Below are positions 32,941 through 43,785 of a DNA stretch of 64,000 nucleotides, piece by piece (position 1 is the first letter of the stretch; each line of letters starts with the position of its first letter). The notes beneath the pieces were generated by a model, which saw nothing but the letters and a program-made list of their open reading frames with translations, made no database searches and was not told the DNA's origin. The stretch is from Boesenbergia rotunda (lineage: Eukaryota > Streptophyta > Magnoliopsida > Zingiberales > Zingiberaceae), in contig JAGFNQ010001124.1 of the NCBI GenBank assembly GCA_024364735.1, positions 58,331-122,330 on the forward strand, read 5' to 3'. The position numbers and the translations under genes are program-made.

Positions 32941-32948
32941 CTTTTATA
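32941..32948 (-). promoter_or_regulatory. Putative TATA box of the solo LTR
   Basis: The minus strand reads TATAAAAG within AAGTATAAAAGAGGG, followed by a leader with a short upstream frame. Consistent with minus-strand transcription from this LTR. Confidence 0.5.
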
Positions 32949-33210
32949 CTTATGGGGGCGAATTTAACTAATTTCACCTTATCTATTGTTTCCCTTAATC
33001 TATTTCAACAAAAACAAACCATCCCAGTTGGTCCGCCCTTTCTCCTCTCATAGCCTAGGTTTAGGGATCAAATCCCACTTACGCGTTTTTCTCTTTTTAT
33101 CCCTTTTTGCCAAATTCGTTTACGGAAAAATTCTATAAAAATATCCATAAATTCGGAATAAATTCTAAGATATTTCTAAAATTAGTTTCGAGAATTTTCG
33201 GGCGTTACAA

Positions 33211-33720
33211 ATGGGTAGATCTAGGAATGTCCAAAGTGGGCATGGGGATACTAAGGTGAAGAATCTAGAAAGGGAAAATCAAGCCTTGAGGGCAAGGCTT
33301 GATAAATTGGAAAAACCCCTAGATAGGCTCGCTAGTGGATCTAGGGGCTTAGACATGGTGTCAAGGAGTCAACACCTCGAAAATGATAGGCCGGGTCTAG
33401 GATATCAATCTAGGAGATCAAATGATAGTAGAAAATCATATGCAAGGATGTCATATGATTATAGCAAAGGGAAGACCAAAAATGGCAAAGAAAAGGAAGT
33501 TAAAGGAAAGAAGAAGGATTTAGTCAAGGAAAAAGTATATAAAGTTAAGAAAATTAGAGTTGAAAGTCAAGAAGCATCGAAGGTACACCGGTGTGGTCTT
33601 GCCATTGTGGATAAGTCACCTAGGAAGGTGGCTAAGGGTAAGAGCTCAAGGGAGAGCTCTAGGAGTCAAATTGGGATCCATGGGCAATGGATCTCAGGAG
33701 GATTTCTCCTAGGAAATTAG
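33211..33720 (+). pseudogene. Element G gag C-terminal region (SIRE-like), split by the solo LTR
   Basis: The open frame continues from 30577 through the solo-LTR insertion point to TAG at 33718. It starts with a predicted coiled coil (L-E-R-E-N-Q-A-L-R-A-R-L-D-K-L-E), then a Ser/Arg region and a Lys-rich segment (K-G-K-K-K-D-L-V-K-E-K). The block L-x-x-L-A-S-G-S-R-G-L-D-M aligns with F's S-S-K-T-L-D-M at the end of gag. The N-terminal capsid and zinc knuckle are not in the window. The ATG at 33211 is created by context and is not the original start. Confidence 0.6.
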
Positions 33721-34291
33721 ATGGACTGTGGAATGTGCCAAAGGGTTTGGAAGACTAGTGTGAGTCTTAATCCTAGGGAGTTGGCACATTAAAAGGGAGT
33801 TTTATGGATAAAAAGATGAAAATGAGACTATATTGCTTGGTAATTGATTTTCAATGTCTAGATGCCACATAAATCAATGCTAGAGATGCACTGAGATTGG
33901 GGATGAGAAGATATATCGAGGAGAGGTCAAAACTAGGACTTTATGCCAAGGATAATTTGAATAAATTAGATAATTTTGGTTTTTGTGTCAAACTTGGGAT
34001 TGGGAATAGATTTAATTGTAAACTTATTTTTCCCAAGTAGACATAGATGCCACAAATCTCTCCATGAAATTTCAGATTTTTTGGAGATTTGTGGAATTAA
34101 TTATGCATTTATGAAATTAGGACTAAAGAGCTGGAATTAAGGTACCAGTCGAATGGTTCAGAATCAGTCGACTGGTCTAGTGCAAATCAGAAACTAAGGT
34201 ATTCGAAGATACCAGTCGGGGCAGTTGATTGATCCGCGAGGGTTTTAAAAGGAATAGTCGCGTGGGGGGTGGTCGAACCTAGGGTTTCAGC
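33721..34291 (+). other. Element G spacer upstream of its additional ORF
   Basis: AT-rich, non-coding. Contains AGTCGACTGG-type palindromes at about 34145-34220 and a TTTTAAAAGG motif at about 34235. Ends at the F insertion (TSD TCAGC 34287-34291). Confidence 0.6.
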
Positions 34292-34389
34292 TGTTGATGC
34301 AGTCTGACCCTGATTGTTATTTTGGTGCTGACACCGATTTTAGTTTAGGTTAATGAGATGATTGAGATTAAGTCCTGGTCGGGGACTGG

Positions 34390-34760
34390 GAACGGAGTGG
34401 ATGAAATCCTAGCTTGGGAAGCCAGGTCCTAGCTTGGGAAGCTAGGTTGGATGAAATCCTGACTTGGGAAGCCAGGTCCTAGCTTGGGAAGCTAGGTTGA
34501 CTGAAAGCCTGGTGAGTGAAGCCAGGTCCTAGCTTGGGAAGCTAGGTTGGATGAAACTCTAGCTTGGGAAACCATGTCCTAGCTTGAGAAGCTAGGTTGG
34601 ATGAAATCCCAACATGGGAAGCCCGGTCCTAGCTTGAGAAGCTAGGTTAGATGAAACCCTGGCTTGTGAAACCAAGTCCTAGCTTGGGAAGCTAGGTTGG
34701 AAGAAATCCTGGTGAGTGAAGCCAGGTCCTAGCTTGGGGAGCTAGGTTGAAGTCCCAGTG
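34390..34760. repeat. Array of CCTAGCTT-ggg-AAGCTAGG hairpin units in F LTR
   Basis: Six to seven units of about 60 bp. Each has a perfect 8-bp stem (CCTAGCTT/AAGCTAGG) with a three-base loop, usually paired with a sister stem CCTGGCTT/AAGCCAGG. The stems are better kept than the linking bases. Confidence 0.88.
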
Positions 34761-34859
34761 AGTGAAACTGGGCATGGAGTCTTGGTCCGTGGGACTGAGC
34801 ACGAGTCAGAGAAGGCTGGGAGCCTGTTCTCTTGACTTAGAGTGGATTTGGCCTTGCTT

Positions 34860-35400
34860 GGATCGGTCTGGTAACCGATCAGGGAAGTTGGCACGGAGTT
34901 CTTTCGTGGATCGGTCTGGTGACCGATCCAGTGATGTCTGATCGGTCTGGTGACCGATCAGGGAGCATACAGAGACTTTGGAAATCTTTCTGTTCGACTC
35001 CTGATCGGTCTGGTGATCGATCAGGGAGACTATTCAGATCGTTCTGGTGAACGATTAATTGTCGCGAGGTGCTCTGATCGGTCCCCAGACATCATTCTGA
35101 TCGGTCAAGAGGTGCTCTGATCGGTCCCCAGACCGATCAGACCACATCTGATCGGTCACCAGACCAATCAGTAGGCTTGGGCTGCAAATATGGAAAAACA
35201 CCCTGCAATGGGGTGGATCGGTCTGGTGACCGATCCATGACTTGGGTCCGATCTGGTGATCGATCAAGAAGAAGTCGCGATTTCAGGTTTCTCACTGGGG
35301 ACCGATCAGGCTAAGCCTGATCGGTCTGGACCCATCCTGATCGGTCTAGTGACTGATCAGGAGTCACTCTGATCGGTCCGGTGACCGATCAGTAGCTAAC
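34860..35400. repeat. Array of GATCGGTC-n4-GACCGATC palindromes in F LTR
   Basis: More than ten copies of the palindrome GATCGGTCtggtGACCGATC, some degenerate, dispersed with 10-60 bp spacing. The same motif recurs in the 3' LTR (45130-45600) and in F's internal spacer (41515-41850), with different four-base loops. Confidence 0.88.
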
Positions 35401-36364
35401 AGCTTTAATTCAAAAGCGCTGTCAGAGTTCTGATTTCCTACTGATACCTGTTCAGAGTCTTCTGATATTTGATCCTCTGTTGATTTGCTATGCTAATGAC
35501 CTGCTAAGTGTGCAGATAACTCAGGTTCACTCAAGGGGAGTCAAACGGAGGCTTTTGCTTCATTAGGTTTGGCAGTTTTCCTTCTCAGGTTTCAACAGAC
35601 GACTGCACCACTGAGTTGCTGACTGGGGCTCGGCTGAGGGAAGCTCAGGGAGTCTAGGAGAGGTCAGGGTAGCTGGGCAGTTGTAGTTGAGCAGCTGGGA
35701 GCTGCAGAGAGGTGGCTGTGGCCTGGGATTAGTGAGCGGAGACTTAAGAGCTTGGTGGCGAAGAAGTCTTGGCAACTAAGCAACTAACAAACAGGAAACG
35801 ATTGAGAAGTTTTTGACCTGGTTGCGACATCTCTTTGAGCAAGCAACTGTAAATCTTGAGCAACATTCTGATACTTGAGCACTTGGAAGAAACAAGGAGT
35901 TTGGCGAGTCCATCAGCAAGAAGACACGAAGAGTAGGGAGTTCTTGCGTGAGATCTGTGCTGAGTGGAGCTCGGTGAGGAGTTCGCTTGTGTTCTTTCTG
36001 TCTTCCTTTTGTTTCACTGCGCTTAATTTCTTCATTCTGTTGAAACGCTGTGGAGAGGTTACTCCACCGAGAAGGAGGTTTCATTCTATTCCAATTTTCC
36101 GCGGCTTGATCTGCCGACGATCAAGGGATCGCCCACCTTACGGGCACGCCAAGGAGTAGGGGCAAGTTATCCCCGAACCTTGTAAATCCTCTTTGTTAGT
36201 GTTTTGTGCTTGTGCTTAGTTTAGGGTTTAGCTTTTGCATCTCTCTGTTTTGTATTGCTTCGGCTATGCTACTAACCCTAACTGCAGAGAAGTTTTAAAA
36301 GATCAAAGAAGTTTGTGTCTAGCTACATTCACCCCCCCTCTCTAGCCATCCAAGCACCAACAAG

Positions 36365-36376
36365 TGGTATCAGAGC
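36365..36376 (+). other. Element F PBS (tRNA-iMet)
   Basis: TGGTATCAGAGC begins two bases after the 5' LTR, the standard initiator-Met primer site. Confidence 0.93.
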
Positions 36377-36420
36377 TTGGGGCTCTGTTCAAGCGGCTTA
36401 ACATCCGAGAGTCAACAAGA

Positions 36421-38012
36421 ATGGCTTTGAGAGAAGGATTTAGCACCACTCAACCTCCCTTCTTCGATGGATCGAATTTTCAATATTGGAGGTCTCGCAT
36501 GGTAGACCTCAAGACCGACATTGGAATGTGGTTCTCCGTAAAGGAAGACTTCACCCATCCAATAGATGCGGAGGGAAAAGAGTTGGAGTCATTGCGTTGG
36601 TCGGCTGAGCAAACCCGCAAAGGAGAAGCCGATGTGAAGGCGGTGGTGACTTTGCAATGTGGAATGAACAAGGACCAACTAATCAAGGTTGACCCCTTCA
36701 CAAGCGCAAAGGATTTATGGAACAACTCATCGAACTCCATGAGGGCACCCGAGACTCGAGAATAGCCAAGAGGGACTTGTTTCTTAATCAACTGCAAAAT
36801 CTCTCTATGAAGGAGAGTGAAACGGTAAGTGAACTTCATAGTAGATTCAAAAAAGTTCTCAACGGTCTTCACTCCATTGACGAAAAGGTCGAGAACCGCG
36901 ACCTTGTGAGGTACGTCCTAAAAGCTTTTCCAAGGAATGCCTTGTGGTCATCCATGGTGGATGCTTACAAGGTTTCTAAGGACTTGTCAATTGTAAAATT
37001 GGATGATCTATTTTGTGAAATGGAGCTACACGAGATGACTAACAAAGGCCCTAAGGAGAAGGGGATTGCTCATGTTGCAGGGGAAAAGATCAACAAGAAG
37101 AAGGAGAAGAAGAAGGAGAAGGAAGTCTCTTCGTCTTCATCCGAGTCCGAGTCCGAGTTCGAGGAGGATGGCAGCGAGTCTTCTTCCTCCGAGATGGCCA
37201 ACTTCGTAAGGAGGATGATGAGGAAGAGTCAGTGCTACAAGGGTAAAGGTAACCCTAGTGAAGTTAAAATTGATAAAGCTAATATTACTTTCTTTGAGTG
37301 TGGCAAGAAAGGGCACTTCAAGAAAGACTGCCCAAAACTAAAGAAGAAGGAGGAGAAATCAAAGAATAAGAAGAAGGCCTTGAAGGCCACATGGGATGAA
37401 TCATCCTCTAGTTCATCCGAAGAAGAGAAGGAGGAGAAGAGTACATGCCATGTGGCACTCATGGCTATTGAAGGTGAGGAGAGCAGTAATGAATCCATGG
37501 ACTCATCAAATGCGGCTTCATCATCTTTGGATGATGAAGAGATAATCTCTCCCGAATTAGATAAATGTTATAGAACCATTGCATGTTTAATCGATTTGTT
37601 GAAAAAGTCAAAAGAAAAGGTTAAATCATTGAAAGTTGAAGTAGAACATTTGAAATCCTTTAAGGATGAGGATATTGATGATTTGCATGTAAAAATGTTA
37701 GAAGATGAGAACAAATCTTTGAAGAGTGTGGTCGAGAGACTCAAGAGTGTTCTTGAGAAATTCTCAACTAGCTCCAAGACATTAGATATGATTTTAAATG
37801 CACAAAGGGTAGTCTACAACAAGACCGGTATTGGTTACCGACCTAAAGAACCATCATTTGTTTCCTTAATATCTAGGACTGATGTTAGACCACTTAAGAC
37901 TTCTAGGGTTCAAAGGAAAGTGGTCAAGGCATGGGTGCCTAAGTCTTGCATAGTAGGTGCTTTAGGTCCCAAGATTTGGGTACCTAAATCTTCTATTTTT
38001 CGTATTGTGTAG
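36421..38012 (+). pseudogene. Element F gag (frameshifted)
   Basis: The likely start is ATG 36421 (M-A-L-R-E-G-F); the frame upstream of it crosses the PBS and is not coding. The capsid region W-R-S-R-M...L-W is followed by a one-base loss near 36716 (A-K-D-L-W then E-Q-L-I-E-L-H in the next frame). The rest is open to TAG 38010. A Lys/Ser/Glu-rich linker leads to a zinc knuckle at about 37290-37330 reading F-F-E-C-G-K-K-G-H-F-K-K-D-C: the first Cys is Phe (codon 37290-37292), so zinc binding is probably lost. A coiled coil follows (about 37570-37770). Gag and pol share one frame, separated by this TAG. Confidence 0.85.
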
Positions 38013-38200
38013 GTCGTGATTGAGGGGGAGCATTTATCAACTTGGTTCGTTAATAGTGGGTGCTCCAAACATATGATCGGTGATAGATCCTTATTCACTA
38101 CCCTTTAAAGAAAAAGTAGAGGTAATGTTTCCTTTGGTAGCAATGGTAGTCTCAAGGTTGTAGGGATAGGAGACATTCAAATATCCGAATGTCTTATGAT
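38013..38200 (+). pseudogene. Element F protease, active-site Asp replaced
   Basis: In the gag frame, W-F-V-N-S-G-C-S-K-H-M occurs where copia proteases have D-S-G. The catalytic Asp codon is AAT (38052-38054), an Asn, so the enzyme should be dead. An in-frame TAA follows at 38106-38108. The sequence then runs into the integrase frame. Confidence 0.8.
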
Positions 38201-39230
38201 TAAGAATGTCCTTCTAGTCAAGGGGATGACATTTAATCTCCTAAATGTCAGTCAATTGTGTGATGCGGGTTACACAATTGATTTTCAATCAAGTCAATGT
38301 CTAGTTAGACAACATGACACATTTGACACTGTACTAGTAGGCACAAGGATAGATAACATTTACCAAGTTTCCTTTAAAAGTGCTACTAATGCTTTGGTTA
38401 AGTGTCTCATGTCAAGAGAAGATGAGTCCACCCTTTTGCACCGGAGATTGGCACACGTGAATATGAAGAACATCCGGAAATTGGCCAACAAGGGACTAGT
38501 TCGTGGCTTACCAAGCATCAAGTATGAAAAAGAAAAGATTTGTGATGCATGTCAAATGGGTAAAATGAAATCTACACATAAATGTAAAAGCACTGTAAGT
38601 ACTTCTACCGCTTTGGATTTACTTTACAAGAACTTGTTTGATTGTAGTACAATTATATCTTTGAATGGTAGTAGATATTGTTTTGTGATCATTGATGATT
38701 TCACTAGATATACATGGACCTATTTTCTAAAATATAAGGACCAAACCTTAGATGTCTTTATTTCATTTTGTAGAAGGGTTGAAAATGATAAATCATCAAC
38801 AATTAAAACAATTAGGAGTGATCATGGAGGAGAATTTCAAAATCAAAGATTTTTAGAGTTTTGTCAAGAGAGAGGGTATAGACACGAGTTCTCTACTCCT
38901 AGAACACCACAACAAAATGGTATTGTAGAGAGGAAGAACCGAGTCTTACAAGAGGCTGCACGAAGCATGCTCAATGAGTACTCCTTACCAAGTTACTTAT
39001 GGGCTGAAGCTGTGAACACAGCCTGCTACGTGCAAAACCGAGTCCTCATTCATAGATTTTTAGGGAAGATTCCTCATGAACTCTGGTTTGGAAAACCACC
39101 TACAGTTAAACATCTTAGGGTGTTTGGTTGTAAGGTGTTTATTCTAAACACCAAGGACCATCTTGGAAAGTTCACAGCAAAGGCTGATGAAGGGATACTC
39201 CCTCGTCAGCAAAGCTTACCGAGTCTATAA
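38196..39230 (+). pseudogene. Element F integrase
   Basis: 344 codons, open. GAG-pre-integrase zinc module: H-R-R-L-A-H-V-N at about 38440 and C-D-A-C at about 38541-38555. In the catalytic core the first Asp of the DDE triad is lost: L-L-Y-K-N-L-F-D has AAC (Asn) at 38631-38633 where the family has D-L. The second Asp (R-S-D-H-G-G-E-F) and the Glu (N-G-I-V-E-R-K-N) are present. Near 39185 an apparent short deletion between repeats of GGATA shifts the frame into the RT block. Confidence 0.87.
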
Positions 39231-40233
39231 CAAGAAGTCTAGATTAGTTGAAGAGTCTTCTGATGTTGTTTTTGAGGAAATTCCCAGAGCAAATGATCAA
39301 TCAGGAGGTGTAAAAGGAGTTCAATTCGAACTTAGGAAACTAGGTTTGGATGGAAGTCCAAGTGTTGTAGATGGTGGTGATGAGTCTGATGATGGTGAGC
39401 CTAGACAACCCATATATCAGCCGGATCCTGAGGTTGAGCCTATGTCTAGTGACACCATCCAAGAAGCACCTCCAACACCAAGGCAAACTAGGTTAGCCTC
39501 TAGTCATCCCCAAGACCAAATTGTTGGAGATATCCACCATAGGGTTAGGACTAGATCATTCTTTAGGAATGAGGCTAATGAAGTTGCCCTAATTTCCGAA
39601 ATTGAACCTAGAAAAATTGACGAAGCATTAAATGATCCCGATTGGATCATTGTCATGCAAGACGAACTAGGTCAATTCGAGAGAAGTCAAGTATGGGACT
39701 TAGTCCCTAGACCTAAGAAGACCACCATTATTGGAACCAAATGGGTCTTCAAAAATAAATTGAACCATAAGGTAGAAATCGTAAGAAACAAGGCACGCTT
39801 AGTAGCCAAGGGCTATAGTCAAGTTGAAGGCCTTGATTACGATAAGACCTATGCTCCCGTGGCTCGATTAGAATCCATCCGATTGAAGCTTGCATTTGCA
39901 GCACATCGAGGTTTCAAGCTCTATCAAATGGATGTCAAATCAGCCTTTCTAAATGGTTTCATAAGAGAAGAGGTGTATGTCGAACAACCTCCGGGGTTTG
40001 AGAATTCCGAATTTTCAAACCACGTGTTCAAGCTCAAGAAGGCGCTCTACGGTTTTAAACAAGTACCTCAGGCTTGGTATGAGCGGTTGTCGACATTTCT
40101 CATTGAAAAAGGCTTTATGAGAGGACAAATAGACCCTACACTATTTCTACGAAGAGATGGTGACAAACTCGAGATGGGATTCATGTGCACCAATCAAAAT
40201 ACACTCAAGAGATGCTCTGCAAATTTAACATGA
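39163..40233 (+). pseudogene. Element F reverse transcriptase lacking the YVDD box
   Basis: The block begins with the integrase C-terminal region (S-K-A-Y-R-V-Y-N) and a Ser/Pro-rich linker. RT proper begins about 39640: K-W-V-F-K-N-K, K-A-R-L-V-A-K-G-Y, Y-A-P-V-A-R and Q-M-D-V-K-S-A-F-L-N-G are intact. After R-R-D-G-D-K-L (about 40150-40170) the sequence jumps directly to the region following the palm, so the catalytic Y-V-D-D and roughly 50-60 residues are deleted and the frame is shifted. No polymerase activity is possible. Confidence 0.88.
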
Positions 40234-40979
40234 GTGATTCTAAAGAGGTAACCACTCCCATGGCAACAAACACACGATTAGACAATGATGAGAGTGGTAA
40301 ACCTGTTGACTTAACTCAATATTGGAGCATGATAGGTAGTTTGCTATACCTCACAACTAGTCGACCTGATATTCTTTTTGCTGTGGGTATGTGCGCTAGG
40401 TATCAAGTATGTGCCAAGGAATCTCATTTAATTATTGTCAAGAGAATTTTGAGATACCTTAAGAGCACTATTGGAGTTGGTCTTTGGTACTCTCGTACCG
40501 AGTCATTTAACCTAATTGGCTATACCGATTCTGACTATGCTGGGTGCAAGTTGGATCGGAAGAGCACGAGTAGGGGTTGCCAATTCTTAGGATCATCATT
40601 AGTTAATTGGTCCAGTCGGAAGCAACATTGTGTTGCTCTCTCCACGACCGAGGCAGAATATATCGCCATGGGAGAAAGTGTTTCACAATTGTTGTGGATG
40701 ATTCATACACTAGAGGACTATGGATTAACCTACAAGGGTGTGCAAGTGTTGTGTGACAACATAAGCACGATAAATCTAACAAAGAATCCAGTCCACCATT
40801 CTAGAACCAAGCACATTGAAGTGCGTCACCACTTCATTAGAGATCATGTTGCTAGAGGAGATATTGTACTCTCACATGTAGAGTCAAAATCGAACCTAGC
40901 GGACATTTTCACTAAACCACTCCCCGAGAATGAATTTAGTTTCTTACGAAGGGAATTGGGAATATGTCGCGCTTCATAG
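40185..40979 (+). pseudogene. Element F RT end and RNase H
   Basis: 264 codons. It starts at H-Q-S-K-Y-T-Q-E-M, which follows the RT palm in copia pol, through S-L-L-Y-L-T-T-S-R-P-D. RNase H follows: Y-T-D-S-D-Y-A-G, S-T-T-E-A-E-Y, C-D-N-I-S-T-I and H-I-E-V-R-H-H-F carry the usual acidic residues. It ends at TAG 40977-40979. The domain is well preserved although upstream lesions prevent its expression as part of pol. Confidence 0.88.
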
Positions 40980-42195
40980 GATTGAAAAGCATATAAAACC
41001 CTTCATGATCATTCAAATTGTTGGGAACAATTATTAGGCAACATGGGGACATCTCACACAAACTATAAGGTTTAACAAAACGTTTTTATTTGCTAGATAT
41101 GGGGTGAGATGTTAGGATCAACCTAATTACTCAAAATGTTAATGCATCCCTTGAGAAATTAGGTTGACGAGATAATGATCATTAAGTTGACCAAATATGG
41201 GGAAAACCAATGCATAACATATGTGTATTTGGCTCCATAATCATACTTGGGCATTCCAATCAAGGAAACTTAATTGGAGACTTTATTTTGATACAAACAT
41301 GGTTTCAAATTGGTTGAATGTTCTGATTGAATATGACTTCACTTGGTTGGATGTTTGTTTTTACAACGAGAGGTTGTGAAATCCATAAGGACTTTTGATT
41401 CTCATTAGGGGATCAAGTCTAGTCAAGAAAACACCTCCATACCCATCTGATCGCATCGGACTGCAATAGGAAGTCTGAAACTGAAGTTTCAGAATCGTAT
41501 CAAAAAATTTCTGATACCTGATCGGTCTACCGACCGATCAGGCATAGGGTTGATCGGTCAACAGATCGATCAGGGGTTGGTCTGATCGGTCCAAATAACC
41601 GATCAAGCTGTTTTACGATAACCCACAGAAATCCCTCTGTGTTGGCCTGGATCGGTCCACTGACCGACCTGTCCCCCTTGGTGATCGGTCCACAGACCGA
41701 TCAGGAGGGTCACAGAAAATTTCGCCAACTCTCTGTTCGCTCCCTGATCGATCGACAGACCGATCAGGGGCTTGCCTGATCGGTCACCCGACCGATTAGG
41801 ACCAAGCCAGACCGATCAGGCTGGAGCCTGATCGGTCTAGGTGTTCCTGGATCGAACGGTGATCCGTTCGATCGCAATAAATTTCGGTTGGTGGATCGGT
41901 CCACCAACCTATTAACTCCATCCATCTCTTCATTTTCAACCCTAGCGTCGAAACCTTTGTCTTCTACCTGCATGAAACCTTCCTCAGTTTCCTCCTCTTG
42001 TGTTTCCTCTTCCTAAGCTGAAGCTTGGCGTGATCTGCTCCCTGTGTGGATCTGTGATCTTTGGAGTTTCTCTGAAGGTCAGCACCGCCTGAGCTTCTTC
42101 TTCCTGCGCACGCCCTCTGCGCCGCTTCATCCTCTGCACAGTCTCTTCTTCCAACTTATTGAGACGTGTTCTTTCCAAGACAATTGTTCACCAAT
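40980..42195 (+). other. Element F spacer between pol and additional ORF
   Basis: No gene. Contains an internal array of GATCGGTC palindromes (41515-41850), then a CT-rich leader-like stretch (41930-42190) leading to the ATG of the additional ORF. The leader suggests a separate transcript, but no clear TATA was found. Confidence 0.65.
41515..41850. repeat. Internal GATCGGTC/GACCGATC palindrome array of element F
   Basis: About eight palindromes with the same stem as in the LTR but varied loops (tacc, aaca, caca, gaca, accc). Stem identity with loop variation points to selection for, or spread of, the paired halves. Confidence 0.85.
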
Positions 42196-43785
42196 ATGAC
42201 CCCTAAGTAAGTTTTTGTTTTGTTTGTAACCTGTTGATTACTTCATCAGTCACAATTTATGGAAGCTAACCATGTTGATTCTTTGTGTGATTGTGTACCG
42301 TAACCTTGCCCTTGACATGCCTTACCCATATGATTAAATCTTATTGTCACTTGATTATTGATCAAACCTTTCATTGCATAATCAAATTTGTGTGTGCCAT
42401 GATTATCAATTCTCGCCGTGACCTTGTCTCGACTATTGATCAAAATTATGGTGTCTGTCATGATTTGGTTTTCCACTTGATTCATGATCAAACCATATTT
42501 CCTTAATTAAACTTTTATTCACTGATCATTATGTGTTCAATTTATCAACTCCAATTTGTTGTCGTGACTTATTGTTCCAATCCTTAGGAAATCCTCTAAA
42601 GGCAAGGAACCAGCTGAGGGGACCGCGAAGGGCAAAGGCCCTTCATCGTCTGCACCCCCTCGAAGGCCTCAACCTTCCTCTAGTTCTCGATTTCCTAATG
42701 CTGCCTTCGAACAAGCTTTTCAAACCAGAACATTCAAACTTCTACCTTGTAGGTCTATTGATAGACTTTTTCTATATGAACACTGTCCCTCGATTAAAGA
42801 GATTGCCGATTTCTATAATCTTGAACTTCTCCTTTCTCTCAAGCGGGCCATCAATTTTGACCTCGTATCATAATTCTATAACAATTTACAACAAGGACCG
42901 CAAGGGGGCTTTGACTTCACGACTCGAGTAGCCAAGAGAAATCTTGACTTTTCCAATGATATCTTGGCTGAGTATCTTGGCGGTCGACGATCGCCTAACT
43001 TCTATTCTATCTACCCAGAGCTACCTGACCCCTTATTGCCTCCATTTGAGGGTGTCACCCCTGATGACATATACGAGCATTTCTTTGGCCATCCTAGACC
43101 AGCTGGTCCCGATGAGTTAGGGCCTGATTTTCTTACCTTTACGACCCTTCTTCTTTCTCCTATCGATTACATTCTTTTTAAGATAATCACCAACTGCATT
43201 CTGTCGATCACCTCCAAACCCCTGACTGAGATTCGTCCATATCACTGTTTGATGCTCTATGGCATGCATCGCCATTTGGATTTTGACATTATGTTGAGCA
43301 TCTTTTAGTCTATCATATCTTATAGAGAGCCCAGCCGCCGCACTATCTACATGCCTTTCAGTCACGTCATTACTGACTGGCTTCAGTCAGTCGGTGTTGA
43401 TGTGACCAAGGGCAGGACAGTGCCTATGGTTCAACAGGATTGCCGACTGGGCATACGCGCATTTGCCAAATCTGGCATCGTTGTTGGGTCTGATGATCAG
43501 GGTCTTATATGGAAGGACGGGCGAGGTCTAGGCGAGCTTCCTCGGGGCGCACATGTTCAGGTACCAGCAGCTCCGGCTGCACATCAGGAGGCGCCCGCCG
43601 CCGCAGCTGCCTATGAGTACGAGCCAGATCCCGACATCCGCTGGCAGGTTTCGGAGCTGGAGCTGATGATGCAGCACGAGTTTCATATCTCCGAGCTCTG
43701 GCGACAGGAGGTTCGGTCTGAGTTTCGGTCTTTCGATCGCAGACTACTCGCAATAGAGTCCGACGTCTCTGGGATCTGCTCCTAG
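42196..43785 (+). pseudogene. Element F additional 3' ORF (aORF), two exons, unknown function
   Basis: Exon 1 is ATG 42196 to 42206; the intron runs 42207-42587 (GTAAGT...CCTTAG). Exon 2 from 42588 keeps one frame to TAG 43783 (and on to about 43953 if that stop is a mutated codon). Splicing gives a Lys/Ser/Pro-rich N-terminus (M-T-P-K-K-S-S-K-G-K). In-frame stops lie at 42871-42873 and 43306-43308, so it is a pseudogene. It aligns with G's aORF (46760-48059). The F-Y-x-N-L and later P-F-x-H-V motifs resemble the 'putative plant transposon protein' domain; that match is from memory and moderate. It occupies the position of the env-like ORF of SIRE elements but shows no signal peptide or membrane span. 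Confidence 0.7.
42207..42587 (+). other. Predicted intron in the F additional ORF
   Basis: The 5' site AA/GTAAGT and 3' site TTCCAATCCTTAG/G bound 381 bp of T-rich, A/T-rich sequence. Removing it joins an 11-base first exon to a long open frame with the phase preserved (Lys codon AA+G). Confidence 0.65.

Larger units (their letters stand above)
30653..33209 (-). repeat. Solo LTR of a chromovirus related to E
   Basis: 2,557 bp beginning TGTAACGACCCACC and ending GGCGTTACA on the + strand, flanked by an exact 5-bp duplication AATGG (30648-30652 and 33210-33214). It has no internal region, so it results from recombination between two LTRs. Layout matches the E LTR: AGTCGACTGG palindromes (about 30945-31040), short repeats of CTAGGTTATCTAAACCTAGG type (32130-32335) and a TATA box (32941-32948, minus). 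It interrupts the G gag frame in the middle of a codon run that is open on both sides. Confidence 0.93.
34292..36362 (+). repeat. Element F 5' LTR
   Basis: By eye almost identical to the 3' LTR, with a few indels. It contains two repeat arrays: CCTAGCTTgggAAGCTAGG hairpin units (34390-34760) and GATCGGTC/GACCGATC palindromes (34860-35400). The 3' part holds a CT-rich leader. No gene. Confidence 0.92.

Noticed and set aside
34860..35400. Regularly recurring palindromes considered as a CRISPR array
   Set aside because: Spacing is irregular, repeats are degenerate, the context is a plant LTR, and the same motif is in both LTRs of F.
36364..36420. Gag start upstream of 36421
   Set aside because: That stretch contains the tRNA primer-binding site and has no ATG in frame before 36421.
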